Of a stretch of DNA of 49,445 bases, positions 35,993-45,510 are shown piece by piece. The translations under genes were made by a program, and so were the position numbers. The stretch is from Burkholderiales bacterium (GTDB taxonomy: Bacteria > Pseudomonadota > Gammaproteobacteria > Burkholderiales > Burkholderiaceae_E). Numbering within the stretch: position 1 is the stretch's first letter; each line of letters begins with the position of its first letter. The stretch covers positions 1 through 49,445 of the forward strand of contig JADCHE010000102.1 in the NCBI GenBank assembly GCA_020248665.1. Reading direction: 5' to 3'. The notes below the pieces were generated by a model that was not told where the DNA came from, searched no databases, and saw nothing but the letters and a program-made list of their open reading frames with translations.

Positions 35993-36814
35993 TCAGTGGC
36001 TCGCGGCCACGGCGCGCGCGCCGCCGGCGAGCAGCACGGTCGAGTCGTCGGTGCAGCCGCGGGCCAGCGCGGCGACGATCAGCGCACTCGCCCGGGCGCC
36101 GAGCGTCGCGCCGGGAGCATCGAGCGCGTGTGCGATCGCCGCGTCGTCGATCGAGTCGGACAGGCCGTCGGAGCACAGCATCAGCAGGTCGCCGTCCCGC
36201 CAGTCGAGCTCGACGACGTCGGCCACCGGCGGCTCGGTCTCGATGCCGAGCGCGCGGGTGAGAATCCCGCGGGCCGGCAGCCGCCGGACCTGGGTTTCCG
36301 TCATCCGCCCGGTGTCGAGCATCTGCTGGCCGATCGAGTGGTCCCGGGTGAGGCGACGCAGCTCTCCGTCGCGCAGCAGGTAGGCGCGCGAGTCGCCGAC
36401 GTGCGCGACGGTCAGCCTGCCGTCGGCGATCGTCGCGACGACGAGCGTGGTGGCCATGCCGAGGCACTCGGGGCGCGTGTGCGCGAAGTCGACGATGCCG
36501 GCGTGCGCGGCGGCGACCGCTCGCACCAGCGCGTCGGCTGGCGCGAGGCCGGCGGCGCGCAGCGCCGCCACCAGCTCGGCGACCGTGCGCGTCGCGATCT
36601 CGCTGGCGACCTCGCCGGCGTTGTAGCCGCCCATCCCGTCGGCGAGCGCGAACGTGCCGCTCGACGCGTCGACGCGCCAGCGGTCCTCGTTGTGCGGGCG
36701 CGAGGGGCCGGGGTCGGTCACCAGCGCCCAGGGCACCGGGGCGTCATCGGACTCGACGAGCGCGACCGACGCGCGGGAGGACAGCACCTCCGGGACAGGA
36801 ACAATTGCCGACAT
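35993..36814 (-). CDS. PP2C-family Ser/Thr protein phosphatase
   Basis: A 273-residue metal-dependent phosphatase. Seen: PSRPHNEDRW (Glu43, Asp44), ADGMGGYNAGEVAS (Asp59), VGDSRAYLLRDG, TRDHSIGQQML, and MLCSDGLSDSIDD, the complete PP2C motif set. It dephosphorylates Ser/Thr in target proteins, perhaps the partner of the neighbouring FHA protein. It ends with a short Ala-rich tail and has no membrane segment. First gene of the run PP2C-FHA-cyclase-hydrolase. No ribosome site is visible; TAGATT sits 6 bases before the ATG. Confidence 0.92.
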   Translation of the reverse strand: MSAIVPVPEVLSSRASVALVESDDAPVPWALVTDPGPSRPHNEDRWRVDASSGTFALADGMGGYNAGEVASEIATRTVAELVAALRAAGLAPADALVRAVAAAHAGIVDFAHTRPECLGMATTLVVATIADGRLTVAHVGDSRAYLLRDGELRRLTRDHSIGQQMLDTGRMTETQVRRLPARGILTRALGIETEPPVADVVELDWRDGDLLMLCSDGLSDSIDDAAIAHALDAPGATLGARASALIVAALARGCTDDSTVLLAGGARAVAASH

Positions 36815-36820
36815 ACGGGC

Positions 36821-36826
36821 AATCTA
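36821..36826 (-). promoter_or_regulatory. Candidate -10 box of the PP2C-FHA-cyclase run
   Basis: TAGATT on the minus strand ends 6 bases before the ATG, which puts the expected start on the A of the ATG (leaderless). The -35 is poor. The remaining 160 bases up to the TerC gene show no feature. Confidence 0.3.
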
Positions 36827-36983
36827 TCGGCCGCTCCTGAAGCTCCGCAGGAACTGGTTCACGAACGGGTGACGCCGCCCGCCCGGCGGTGCATCGACGC
36901 CGCGCGGCGGGCGAGGTGCGCCGCTCGGGCCGCGGGACGCGCCGTCCGGGCGTGCCGATCGGCCGCCGGCGGGGGCGGTCCGC

Positions 36984-37703
36984 TCAGAGCGCGGCGATCT
37001 TCCGCCTGCGCAGCAGCATCCAGGCGAGCCCGACGACCAGCGCGGCGCCCAGCAGGCCCACCAGTCGGCCGAGGTTCGCGATCGACACGTCCAGCGCGGC
37101 GGCTTGCGCCGTCGCCCACGCCTCGATCGCCGGATCGTGGACCGCGATGTCGCCGGCGACGTAGCCCAGCAGCGCGGCGCCACCCCACACGATCAGCGGA
37201 TACCGCTCGACGACCTTCAGCAGCAGCGTGCTGCCGTAGACGACCAGCGGGATCGAGATCAGCAGCCCGGCGACCAGCAGGAACGTGTCGCCGCGCGACG
37301 CGGCGGCCACCGCGATCACGTTGTCGAGGCTCATCACCAGGTCGGCGATCAGGATCGTCCGGATCGCCGCGGCCATCGACCCGGTCGGCCCGGTCGCGCC
37401 GGGCAGCGAGCCCTCCGGGTCGTCGTCGTCCGGAAGCACCAACCCCACCGCGACGTAGACCAGCAGCGCGGCGCCCACCAGCTTCAGGTACGGCAGCGTC
37501 AGCAGCTGCGCCGCGACGATCGTCAGCGAGACACGCATCGCGACCGCCGCGACCGTCCCGAAGATGATCGCCTTCTTCTGCTGCGCCGCCGGGAGCGAGC
37601 GGACGGCGAGGGCAATCACGACCGCGTTGTCGCCGGCCAGCAGCAGATCGGCGACGATGATCTGGCTCAGCGCGAGCCAGAAGGCTGCGGTCCCGATGTC
37701 CAT
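36984..37703 (-). CDS. TerC/YjbE family integral membrane protein
   Basis: A 239-residue polytopic protein of the TerC superfamily, members of which act in metal (Mn2+) efflux or in metal loading of exported enzymes. Seen: seven or so hydrophobic helices with the intramembrane acidic motifs LLLAGDNAVVIALAVRSLP and LIADLVMSLDNVIAVAAASR, which form the family's ion path, and a charged cytoplasmic loop DDDDPEGS. Lies downstream of sucD on the same strand, the usual place for this gene in Burkholderiales. Substrate unproven. Confidence 0.9.
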   Translation of the reverse strand: MDIGTAAFWLALSQIIVADLLLAGDNAVVIALAVRSLPAAQQKKAIIFGTVAAVAMRVSLTIVAAQLLTLPYLKLVGAALLVYVAVGLVLPDDDDPEGSLPGATGPTGSMAAAIRTILIADLVMSLDNVIAVAAASRGDTFLLVAGLLISIPLVVYGSTLLLKVVERYPLIVWGGAALLGYVAGDIAVHDPAIEAWATAQAAALDVSIANLGRLVGLLGAALVVGLAWMLLRRRKIAAL

Positions 37704-37771
37704 GCTCTGCCTGGTGCCCCTTCTTCAGCCTCGCGTCGCGGCGGCCAAGGGGCCCGCCGCACGCGTCGTCG

Positions 37772-38653
37772 TCAGATGGCGGCCTTCAGCAGCCTGCCCA
37801 TCTCCGACGGGTTCTTCGTGACCGTGATGCCGCAGGCCTCCATCACCTCGAGCTTCTCCTGCGCGGTACCCTTGCCGCCCGAGATGATCGCGCCGGCGTG
37901 GCCCATCCGCTTGCCCGGGGGCGCGGTGACGCCGGCGATGAAGCCGACCACCGGCTTCTTCATGTTGTCCTTGATCCAGAGCGCGGCCGTCTCCTCGTCG
38001 GAGCCGCCGATCTCGCCGATCATCACGACGGCGTCCGTCTCCGGGTCGTCGTTGAACATGCGCATGACGTCGATGTGCTTCAGGCCGTTGACGGGGTCGC
38101 CACCGATGCCCACCGCCGACGACTGGCCGAGGCCCAGCTCGGTCAGCTGCCCGACCGCCTCGTAGGTCAGCGTGCCCGAGCGCGAGACCACGCCGATGCG
38201 ACCCTTCTTGTGGATGTGCCCCGGCATGATGCCGATCTTGATCTCGTCGGGCGTGATCACGCCGGGGCAGTTGGGTCCGAGCAGGATCGTCTTGCGGTGC
38301 TCGCGGCGCATCCGGTCGCGGACCTCGATCATGTCACGCACCGGGATGCCCTCGGTGATGCAGACGACCAGGTCGAGGTCGGCCTCGACCGCCTCCCAGA
38401 TCGCGGCGGCCGCGCCCAGGGGCGGCACGTAGATCACCGACGCGTTCGCGCCGGTCCGGGCCTTCGCGTCCTTCACCGACGCGAAGATCGGGATGCCCTC
38501 GAAGTTCTCGCCCGCCTTCTTGGGGTTCACGCCCGCGACGAAGCAGTTCTTGCCGTCGGCGTACTCGCGGCACATCCGCGTGTGGAACTGGCCGGTCTTG
38601 CCGGTGATCCCCTGCGTGATGACCTTGGTGTTCTTGTTGACCAGGATCGACAT
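37772..38653 (-). CDS. sucD: Succinyl-CoA synthetase alpha subunit
   Basis: A 293-residue TCA-cycle subunit that binds CoA and carries the phosphohistidine. Seen: [20 protein letters not shown], CoA-binding Rossmann region, [40 protein letters not shown], and [20 protein letters not shown] with the active His252. It starts 28 bases after sucC. Length and motifs are standard. Confidence 0.97.
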   Translation of the reverse strand: MSILVNKNTKVITQGITGKTGQFHTRMCREYADGKNCFVAGVNPKKAGENFEGIPIFASVKDAKARTGANASVIYVPPLGAAAAIWEAVEADLDLVVCITEGIPVRDMIEVRDRMRREHRKTILLGPNCPGVITPDEIKIGIMPGHIHKKGRIGVVSRSGTLTYEAVGQLTELGLGQSSAVGIGGDPVNGLKHIDVMRMFNDDPETDAVVMIGEIGGSDEETAALWIKDNMKKPVVGFIAGVTAPPGKRMGHAGAIISGGKGTAQEKLEVMEACGITVTKNPSEMGRLLKAAI

Positions 38654-38681
38654 GTCCTCGTGCTCCGGAATGTGGGGGGGG

Positions 38682-39845
38682 TCAGCCCTTGGCGGCCGCG
38701 ACGACCTTCTCGGCGGCCTCGGCCATCGAGTCGGCGGAGATGATCGGCAGGCCCGACTCGGCGAGCAGCTTCTTGCCGAGGTCCTCGTTCGTGCCCTTCA
38801 TCCGGACCACCAGCGGCACCTTCAGGCCGACCGCGCGCGAGGCGGTGATCACGCCCTGCGCGATCGTGTCGCACTTCATGATCCCGCCGAAGATGTTGAC
38901 CAGGATCGCCTTCAGCCCCGGGTTGCGCAGCATGATCTTGAAGGCCTCGGTGACCTTCTCGGCGGTCGCGCCGCCGCCGACGTCGAGGAAGTTGGCCGGC
39001 TCGCCGCCGAACAGCTTGATCGTGTCCATCGTCGCCATCGCGAGGCCCGCGCCGTTGACCAGGCAGCCGATGTTGCCGTCGAGCTGGATGTAGGCGAGGT
39101 CGAACTTCGAAGCCTCGATCTCCGCCGGATCCTCCTCGTCGAGGTCACGCAGCTCCACGATCTCCGGATGGCGGAACAGCGCGTTCGAGTCGAAGTTCAG
39201 CTTCGCGTCGAGCGCGATCACCTCGCCCTTGCCGGTCAGGATCAGCGGGTTGATCTCGGCGAGCGAGGCGTCGGTGTCCCAGAACGCCTTGCACAGCGCC
39301 TGGAAGATCGTGCGCGCCTGCGGCACGCTCGCCTCGGGCACGCCGATCTTGCGCGCGAGGTCGTCGGCCTGCGCGTCGGTCAGGCCGGTGCTCGGGTCGA
39401 CGCTCACCTTGTGGATCAGCTCGGGGGTCTTCTCGGCGACCTCCTCGATGTCCATGCCGCCCTCGCTCGAGGCCATCACCGTGACCTTCTGCGTCACGCG
39501 GTCGACGACCAGTCCGACGTAGAGCTCCTTCCTGATGTCCGCGCCTTCTTCGATCAGCAGCCGGCGCACCTTCTGCCCGGTCGGGCCGGTCTGATGCGTG
39601 ACCAGCTGCATGCCGAGGATCTTCGATGCATGCTCCTTCACCTCGCCCATCGACTTAGCGACCTTGACGCCGCCGCCCTTGCCGCGGCCGCCGGCGTGGA
39701 TCTGCGCCTTGACGACCCAGACCGGCCCGCCGAGCGCCTCGGCCGCCTTGACCGCCTCGTCGACGCTGAAGCACGGAATGCCGCGCGGCACGCGCACGCC
39801 ATAGCGCTTCAGCAGTTCCTTCCCTTGGTATTCATGGATCTTCAT
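38682..39845 (-). CDS. sucC: Succinyl-CoA synthetase beta subunit (ADP-forming)
   Basis: A 387-residue ATP-grasp subunit that holds the nucleotide site and the succinate site. Seen: [94 protein letters not shown] and [13 protein letters not shown]. Its ATG overlaps the stop of the DUF2889 gene by 4 bases, so that gene leads the sucCD operon. Confidence 0.97.
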   Translation of the reverse strand: MKIHEYQGKELLKRYGVRVPRGIPCFSVDEAVKAAEALGGPVWVVKAQIHAGGRGKGGGVKVAKSMGEVKEHASKILGMQLVTHQTGPTGQKVRRLLIEEGADIRKELYVGLVVDRVTQKVTVMASSEGGMDIEEVAEKTPELIHKVSVDPSTGLTDAQADDLARKIGVPEASVPQARTIFQALCKAFWDTDASLAEINPLILTGKGEVIALDAKLNFDSNALFRHPEIVELRDLDEEDPAEIEASKFDLAYIQLDGNIGCLVNGAGLAMATMDTIKLFGGEPANFLDVGGGATAEKVTEAFKIMLRNPGLKAILVNIFGGIMKCDTIAQGVITASRAVGLKVPLVVRMKGTNEDLGKKLLAESGLPIISADSMAEAAEKVVAAAKG

Positions 39846-40414
39846 GGATCACTCTTTTCCGTTCGATCGACTTGGACGAACCACTGGGGATAATGCCGCC
39901 GGACGACCTCGCCGCTGCGATCGTACGCATGGCACTGGCCGATGAAGAACGGCGGCTCTGAAGCACGGGGATCGTCGACCGGGCGCACGAGGTGCGCGAT
40001 CGACTGCAGCGCCGCGGTGGGCAGCACCGAGGTGAGCTCGGACAGGTGGGTGCAACCCTCGATGCGGCCGAGGCGGGCCTGCACCTGCTTGCGGAACCCG
40101 CGCAGCAGGTTCAACCCGACGAGACGCTCGTACTTCGGGGCGACCGCTTCGCAGACACCGGTGTTCGGCACCCTGGCCGGGTCGGCCTCGACGCCGACGA
40201 TCGTGAACTGCGCATCGATCGTCACCCGCAGGAACATGTCGTGCACCGGGTCGCCGGCGTCGCGCCGGCCGGACAGCAGGTCGATGGCGAAGGGCTTGGT
40301 GTCGGTGAGCCGCGCCTCGAGGTCGAACAGGCCGTCTTCACGCCCGAATGCCTCGATCTGGACCGCGCGGCGGTGGAGCGGCTGACGCGCGACGGACGGT
40401 GGCGACAAGGCCAT
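39842..40414 (-). CDS. DUF2889 family protein
   Basis: A 190-residue protein of unknown function. Family features: [20 protein letters not shown] and [10 protein letters not shown] at the start, [40 protein letters not shown] and the Cys/His spaced [13 protein letters not shown] near the end; the conserved Cys and His could bind metal, though no role is proven. It is usually found before sucC in betaproteobacteria, as here, and overlaps it by 4 bases. The 134 bases up to recX hold only weak inverted repeats. Confidence 0.82.
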   Translation of the reverse strand: MALSPPSVARQPLHRRAVQIEAFGREDGLFDLEARLTDTKPFAIDLLSGRRDAGDPVHDMFLRVTIDAQFTIVGVEADPARVPNTGVCEAVAPKYERLVGLNLLRGFRKQVQARLGRIEGCTHLSELTSVLPTAALQSIAHLVRPVDDPRASEPPFFIGQCHAYDRSGEVVRRHYPQWFVQVDRTEKSDP

Positions 40415-40548
40415 TCGACGGGGGTTTGCTGCGAGGCACCAAAAGCCCCGGAGGTTACCACACCGACTGCAGGGTCAGCCCGGGGGCGGAAGGGCTCGGG
40501 GAGGCAGCTCCGGCGACTCGAGACACCGCAACCGCGCCCACGCCCCCA

Positions 40549-41136
40549 TCAGGCCTCGCCGTCGGCCTCCGGCACTGCGTCGTCATCGCCCGCATGCACG
40601 CCGTGACGCAGCACCCAGGAGATCGCGTCCGCGGTGAAGCCTCGTTGGGCGAGGAAGCGATGGTGCCGTGCACGCTCGGTCGCGTCGGGTGCGGGAGTGC
40701 CGAAACGCTTGCGCCATGCGGCGAGCGCGCGGTCGCGCTCGGTGCCGCGCAGGCGGTCGAGGACTGGAGCGGAGACCGCGTCGTCGAGACGGTGGGCGCC
40801 GAGTTCCTGCTCGATGCGGCGCAGGCCGAAGCGGGATTCGCGGCGATGCGCGAGGCTCTCGGCGAAGCGCGCGGGCGAGGCGAGGCGGGTCCGTTCGAGC
40901 TCGTCGAGGAGCCGATCGAGTTGCTCGGGGGACTCGGCGTGGGGGCCGAGCTTGCGGGCCAGCTCGAGCCGGCTGTGCTCGCGCCGCGAAAGCAGCCGCA
41001 GCGCGCGGCCCTCCAACGAAGGGCCGGCCCGAGCGGCACGGGGCGGCGCCTCGGCGGCGGACAGGGTCGACCGATCGTCGGGGCCGGCCGATTCGCCGCC
41101 GCGGGACGGGCGCCGGCGGACGTAGCCGTAGCCCAC
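40549..41136 (-). CDS. recX: Recombination regulatory protein RecX
   Basis: A 195-residue helical-repeat protein that binds RecA filaments and limits RecA activity. Seen: a basic, variable N-terminus, then [20 protein letters not shown] (first repeat), [20 protein letters not shown] with [20 protein letters not shown], and the third repeat [20 protein letters not shown]. It starts 13 bases after recA stops, so it is SOS-induced with recA. The N-terminal 40 residues are low complexity, and a later start is possible. Confidence 0.93.
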   Translation of the reverse strand: MGYGYVRRRPSRGGESAGPDDRSTLSAAEAPPRAARAGPSLEGRALRLLSRREHSRLELARKLGPHAESPEQLDRLLDELERTRLASPARFAESLAHRRESRFGLRRIEQELGAHRLDDAVSAPVLDRLRGTERDRALAAWRKRFGTPAPDATERARHHRFLAQRGFTADAISWVLRHGVHAGDDDAVPEADGEA

Positions 41137-41149
41137 CGCGCCGCGACCG

Positions 41150-42208
<1,059 letters not shown>

Positions 42209-42286
42209 GGGGTGTCCTGTGGCTGGGTCGGCGAGGCGCGGGAGCGGTGGGCCGACGGGTTGTTCGAGGGAGAACCGACGCGAGGG

Positions 42287-42315
42287 AGTATCGCATGGAA
42301 CCACTGTACAAACAA
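42287..42315 (-). promoter_or_regulatory. recA: Sigma-70 promoter of recA-recX
   Basis: TTGTTT (42315-42310), a 17-base spacer and GATACT (42292-42287) on the minus strand. The -35 lies inside the LexA box, as expected for a repressed SOS promoter. Predicted leader is about 72 bases. Confidence 0.65.
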
Positions 42316-42319
42316 TCAG
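42304..42319 (-). promoter_or_regulatory. LexA (SOS) box of recA
   Basis: CTGATTGTTTGTACAG matches CTG-N10-CAG and sits 96 bases upstream of the recA ATG, overlapping the -35. The remaining part up to the cinA-like gene has a small GCCC-TTC-GGGC hairpin but no U-tract. Confidence 0.75.
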
Positions 42320-42348
42320 CTCTCCGACCTAGCCCGAAGGGCGCGGGG

Positions 42349-42903
42349 TCATCCCGCGGGCGGTCGGTCCGCGAGCTCGGCCTCGAGCCAGGCGCGGGCC
42401 GCGTCGAGCGCGTGGCACGCGGCACGGCGACGCACCTCGGCCCGGTCGCCGGGCAGCCGCAGCGTCTCGACGCGGATGAGCGGCGCGTCGTCGGAGAGCC
42501 CCGGCGGGCGCATCGCCCAGCCGAAGCAGACCGTGCCGACCGGCTTGCCGGGCACCGCGCCGGACGGACCGGCGATGCCGGTGATCGCGACCGCGAGCGA
42601 GGCGCGCGATCGCGCGAGCGCGCCCATGGCCATCTCGCGCGCGACCGGCTCGCTGACCGCGCCGTGCGTGCGCAGCGACGCATCGGACACGCCGAGGACC
42701 TCGTGCTTGGCCTCGTTCGAGTAGGTGACGAAGCCGCGCTCGAACCACGCCGACGAGCCGGCGGTCTCGGTCAGCGCGCGCGCGACGAGCCCGCCGGTGC
42801 ACGACTCGGCGGTCGCGACCGCGAGCCCCACCTCGAGCAGCCGCGCGCCGAGCGCCGCACCCGCGGCGAGCACCGCGTCCTCGGAGGGCGCCACGTCGCT
42901 CAA
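42349..42903 (-). CDS. CinA C-terminal domain protein (nicotinamide-nucleotide amidase, PncC-like)
   Basis: A 184-residue single-domain protein. The family deamidates NMN to nicotinate mononucleotide in pyridine nucleotide recycling. Seen: [20 protein letters not shown] (catalytic Ser region), [20 protein letters not shown], and [23 protein letters not shown] 42903 is chosen: GAAGG lies 7 bases upstream and the start overlaps the pgpA stop (TTGA). GTG 42894 is the alternative. Proximity to recA is common, although the function is unrelated. Confidence 0.88.
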   Translation of the reverse strand: MSDVAPSEDAVLAAGAALGARLLEVGLAVATAESCTGGLVARALTETAGSSAWFERGFVTYSNEAKHEVLGVSDASLRTHGAVSEPVAREMAMGALARSRASLAVAITGIAGPSGAVPGKPVGTVCFGWAMRPPGLSDDAPLIRVETLRLPGDRAEVRRRAACHALDAARAWLEAELADRPPAG

Positions 42904-43454
42904 GCGAACACCTTCGTCGCCAGCGCGAACACGAGCACGGTGTAGAACGCCGCGATCGCGTCGTCGAGCATCACGCCGAAGCCGCCCTTGACCGTGCGGT
43001 CGACGTGGCGGATCGGCGGCGGCTTGATCACGTCGAACGCCCGGAACAGGAAGAACGCGGCGAGCTGCGACGTGAACCCCGACGGCACCAGCAGCAGCAC
43101 CGCCCAGAACGCGACGACCTCGTCCCAGACCATGCCGCTGTGGTCTGACACGCCCAGGTCGCGGCCGGTGCGCTCGCAGGCCCAGACGCCGATGGCGAAC
43201 GAGACGGCGATCACTGCCCACCAGGCGGCGTCCCAGAGGAACGGGTCGAGGATCGCGAACGCGAGCCAGGCGAACAGCGTGCCCAAGGTGCCGGGCGCGG
43301 CGGGCGCGAGGCCGCTGCCGAAGCCGAGCGCGATCCAGCGCGAGACGCGCGGCTTCATGAACTCGAAGGTGGGCTCGCGCCAGACGCGCCGCTCGACCGG
43401 CTCCGCGCGGACGCGCTCCGGGGGCTCAGGCGAAGTGGTCGAAGGATCGGGCAT
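42900..43454 (-). CDS. pgpA: Phosphatidylglycerophosphatase A
   Basis: A 184-residue membrane phosphatase that dephosphorylates PGP to phosphatidylglycerol. Seen: ALGFGSGLAPAAPGTLGTLF (family signature), VWACERTGRDLGVSDHSGMV and WDEVVAFW (catalytic acidic patch), FRAFDVIKPPPIRHVDR and KGGFGVMLDDAIAAFY. Start ATG 43454 overlaps the end of thiL by 29 bases; ATG 43358 (MKPRVSRWI) is possible and would drop a low-complexity N-terminus. Coupled to the cinA-like gene. Confidence 0.92.
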   Translation of the reverse strand: MPDPSTTSPEPPERVRAEPVERRVWREPTFEFMKPRVSRWIALGFGSGLAPAAPGTLGTLFAWLAFAILDPFLWDAAWWAVIAVSFAIGVWACERTGRDLGVSDHSGMVWDEVVAFWAVLLLVPSGFTSQLAAFFLFRAFDVIKPPPIRHVDRTVKGGFGVMLDDAIAAFYTVLVFALATKVFA

Positions 43455-44445
43455 CGGGGCGGGTGACGCGGCCGTCGGCGTCGACCAGGCGAAGGCCCGG
43501 CGAGGCGTCGATGCGGCCGATGCGCGTGAGTGTAAGCCCGATGCGGGCCCCGATCGACGCGATCGCCTCGCGGCGCGCGGGGTCCGCCGCGAACAGCAGC
43601 TCGTAGTCGTCACCGCCGCCCAGCGCGAGCGCGACCCCGCGCGGGCGCGGCAGCGCAGCGAGCGCGGCGTCGACCGGCAGCGCGTCCGCCTCGATCGTCG
43701 CGCCGAGCGACACGCCGCAGGCCGCCGACGAGCGCTCGATCAGGTGTCCGAGGTCGCCCGCGAGCCCGTCGGACAGGTCGATCGCCGCACGCGCCACGCC
43801 GCGCAGCGCGAGCCCGAGCGCCACGCGAGGCTGCGGCCGCTCGAGCCGCGCGCGGGCGGCCGCGAGTGCCTCGGGGCCGACGCCGTCCGGGCCGGGTCCG
43901 CCGGGCGCAGGCCAGCGCCCGGCGTCGAGCCGTGCGCGAAGCGCCCAGGCGGCGGCGCCGATCGCGCCCGACACCCACAGGTCGTCGCCCTCGCGCGCGC
44001 GATCGCGGCGCAGCGCATCGGCGGCGGACACGGTGCCGAGCACCGTCACGCACAGGTTCAGCGGGCCGCGGGTGGTGTCGCCGCCGATCAGCGGGCAGCC
44101 GTGCGCGCCGGCGAGCGCGAGCAGGCCCGACGAGAACGCGTCGAGCCAGGCCGCGTCGGCCTCGGGCAGCGCGAGCGCGAGCGTGCAGCCGAGGGGGCGG
44201 GCACCGATCGCGGCGAGGTCGGAGAGGTTCACCGCGAGCGCCTTGTGGCCGAGCGCCGCCGGATCGACGTCGGCGAAGAAGTGCCGCTCCGCCACGAGCA
44301 TGTCGGTGGAGACCGCGAGCAGCTCGGGGCCGCCCGCGTCGAGCAGCGCGCAGTCGTCGCCGATGCCGAGCGCGACGCCGGGCGCGGGCGGCGCCGCGCG
44401 ATCGAAGAACCGGCGGATCAGCTCGAACTCGCCGAGGCCGGGCAC
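43426..44445 (-). CDS. thiL: Thiamine-monophosphate kinase
   Basis: A 339-residue kinase that makes thiamine pyrophosphate from thiamine phosphate, the product of ThiE encoded at 29.5 kb. Seen: GEFELIRRFFDR, LGIGDDCALLD, STDMLVAERHF, ALAVNLSDLAAIGARPLGCT, CPLIGGDTTRGPLNL, and LGGGDDYELLFA. GTG 44445 is selected because GGAG lies 7 bases upstream and conservation begins at once; the longer frame would run into nusB. Confidence 0.94.
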   Translation of the reverse strand: MPGLGEFELIRRFFDRAAPPAPGVALGIGDDCALLDAGGPELLAVSTDMLVAERHFFADVDPAALGHKALAVNLSDLAAIGARPLGCTLALALPEADAAWLDAFSSGLLALAGAHGCPLIGGDTTRGPLNLCVTVLGTVSAADALRRDRAREGDDLWVSGAIGAAAWALRARLDAGRWPAPGGPGPDGVGPEALAAARARLERPQPRVALGLALRGVARAAIDLSDGLAGDLGHLIERSSAACGVSLGATIEADALPVDAALAALPRPRGVALALGGGDDYELLFAADPARREAIASIGARIGLTLTRIGRIDASPGLRLVDADGRVTRPDARSFDHFA

Positions 44446-44486
44446 CGCGCCGCTCCGTGGACCGCCGGGGCCGGCCGCGCCCGCGC

Positions 44487-44972
44487 TCAGCGCGGGCGGA
44501 TCTCGGTCGGACGGGCGCGCACGGCCACCTTGTCGAGCACGCCGTTGATGTACTTGTAGCCGTCGGTCCCGCCGAAGGTCTTGGCGAGCTCGACGGCCTC
44601 GTTGATGACGACGCGGTACGGGATCTCGAGGTGACGCGTCAGCTCGAACGCGCCGACCAGCAGCGTCGCGTGCTCGACCGGAGACAGCTCGGCCACGCGC
44701 CGGTCGAGGTGCGGCTCGATCTGGGCGTGCAGCGCGTCGATCTCGCGGATCGAACCGTGCAGCAGCTCCTCGAAGTGCTCGCGATCGGCCTTGTCGAAGT
44801 TCGGCGAGGTGGCGACGAGGTGCGCCTCGATCGCCCCGGCATCCTCCTTCGACAGCAGCCACTGGTACAGCCCCTGCATCGCGAGCTCGCGCGAACGCCG
44901 TCGCGCGCTCTTGGGCGGCGTGCGCTCGTCGGGGCCGCGCGGCGGACGGGGGGGGCGTTCGGTGGCGGTCAT
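44487..44972 (-). CDS. nusB: Transcription antitermination factor NusB
   Basis: A 161-residue RNA-binding protein that, with NusE (S10), forms the boxA complex for rRNA antitermination. Seen: [20 protein letters not shown] at the start of the fold, [40 protein letters not shown], and [20 protein letters not shown] with NGVLDKVA. A Pro/Arg-rich tail precedes the domain. 38 bases after ribH, the common order ribH-nusB-thiL-pgpA. Confidence 0.95.
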   Translation of the reverse strand: MTATERPPRPPRGPDERTPPKSARRRSRELAMQGLYQWLLSKEDAGAIEAHLVATSPNFDKADREHFEELLHGSIREIDALHAQIEPHLDRRVAELSPVEHATLLVGAFELTRHLEIPYRVVINEAVELAKTFGGTDGYKYINGVLDKVAVRARPTEIRPR

Positions 44973-45010
44973 CGGGTGGCGGTCATCGGGCGGCGGCTCT
45001 CGAGACGGTC

Positions 45011-45502
45011 TCAGGCCTCGTCGTCGTCGTCGTCGCCCGACAGCGTCGCGAGCGACGCGGCGAGGTTCGCCATCTCGACCGCGACGCGCGCCGCGTCGGT
45101 GCCCTTCTCCTTCGTGCGCGCATTCGCCTGCTCGTCGGTGTCGACGGTCAGGATCGCGTTGGCGACCGGCACGCCGTGGTCGAGCGACACGCGCATCACG
45201 CCCTCGGCGCTGCGGTCGGAGACCACCTCGAAGTGGTAGGTCTCGCCACGCACGACGGCACCGAGCGCGACCAGCGCGTCGAACTGCTCGGTCTGCGCGA
45301 GCTGGCGCAGCGCGATCGGGATCTCGAGGGCGCCGGGCACCGCGCAGACGAACACGTCGTCCTCGGCGACGCCGAGGCGGCCGAGCTCCTGCAGGCAGGC
45401 GTCGCGCAGCGCGTCGCAGATCGGCGCGTTGAAGCGGGACTGGACGATGCCGACGCGCAGCCCCTCGCCGTTCAGATCCGCGTTGAAGACCTCGATGTCC
45501 AT
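45011..45502 (-). CDS. ribH: 6,7-dimethyl-8-ribityllumazine synthase
   Basis: A 163-residue enzyme that condenses the DHBP made by RibB with the ribitylaminouracil to give lumazine. Seen: [60 protein letters not shown], and [20 protein letters not shown]. The end is an acidic tail (SGDDDDDEA). ATG 45502 lies 8 bases after the ribBA stop. The length is as expected. Confidence 0.96.
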   Translation of the reverse strand: MDIEVFNADLNGEGLRVGIVQSRFNAPICDALRDACLQELGRLGVAEDDVFVCAVPGALEIPIALRQLAQTEQFDALVALGAVVRGETYHFEVVSDRSAEGVMRVSLDHGVPVANAILTVDTDEQANARTKEKGTDAARVAVEMANLAASLATLSGDDDDDEA

Positions 45503-45510
45503 GCCCGTCC

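Noticed and set aside
36824-37183. Minus-strand frame ending HPFVNQFLRSFRSGR between terC and the PP2C gene
   Set aside because: The tail looks protein-like, but the rest overlaps terC out of frame and no homology or start with ribosome site is seen.
33404-37567. A 1387-codon open frame opposite the cyclase, FHA and PP2C genes
   Set aside because: It spans several convincing genes and their gaps, has Arg/Asp/Val-rich composition and no domain; a shadow of GC-rich coding.
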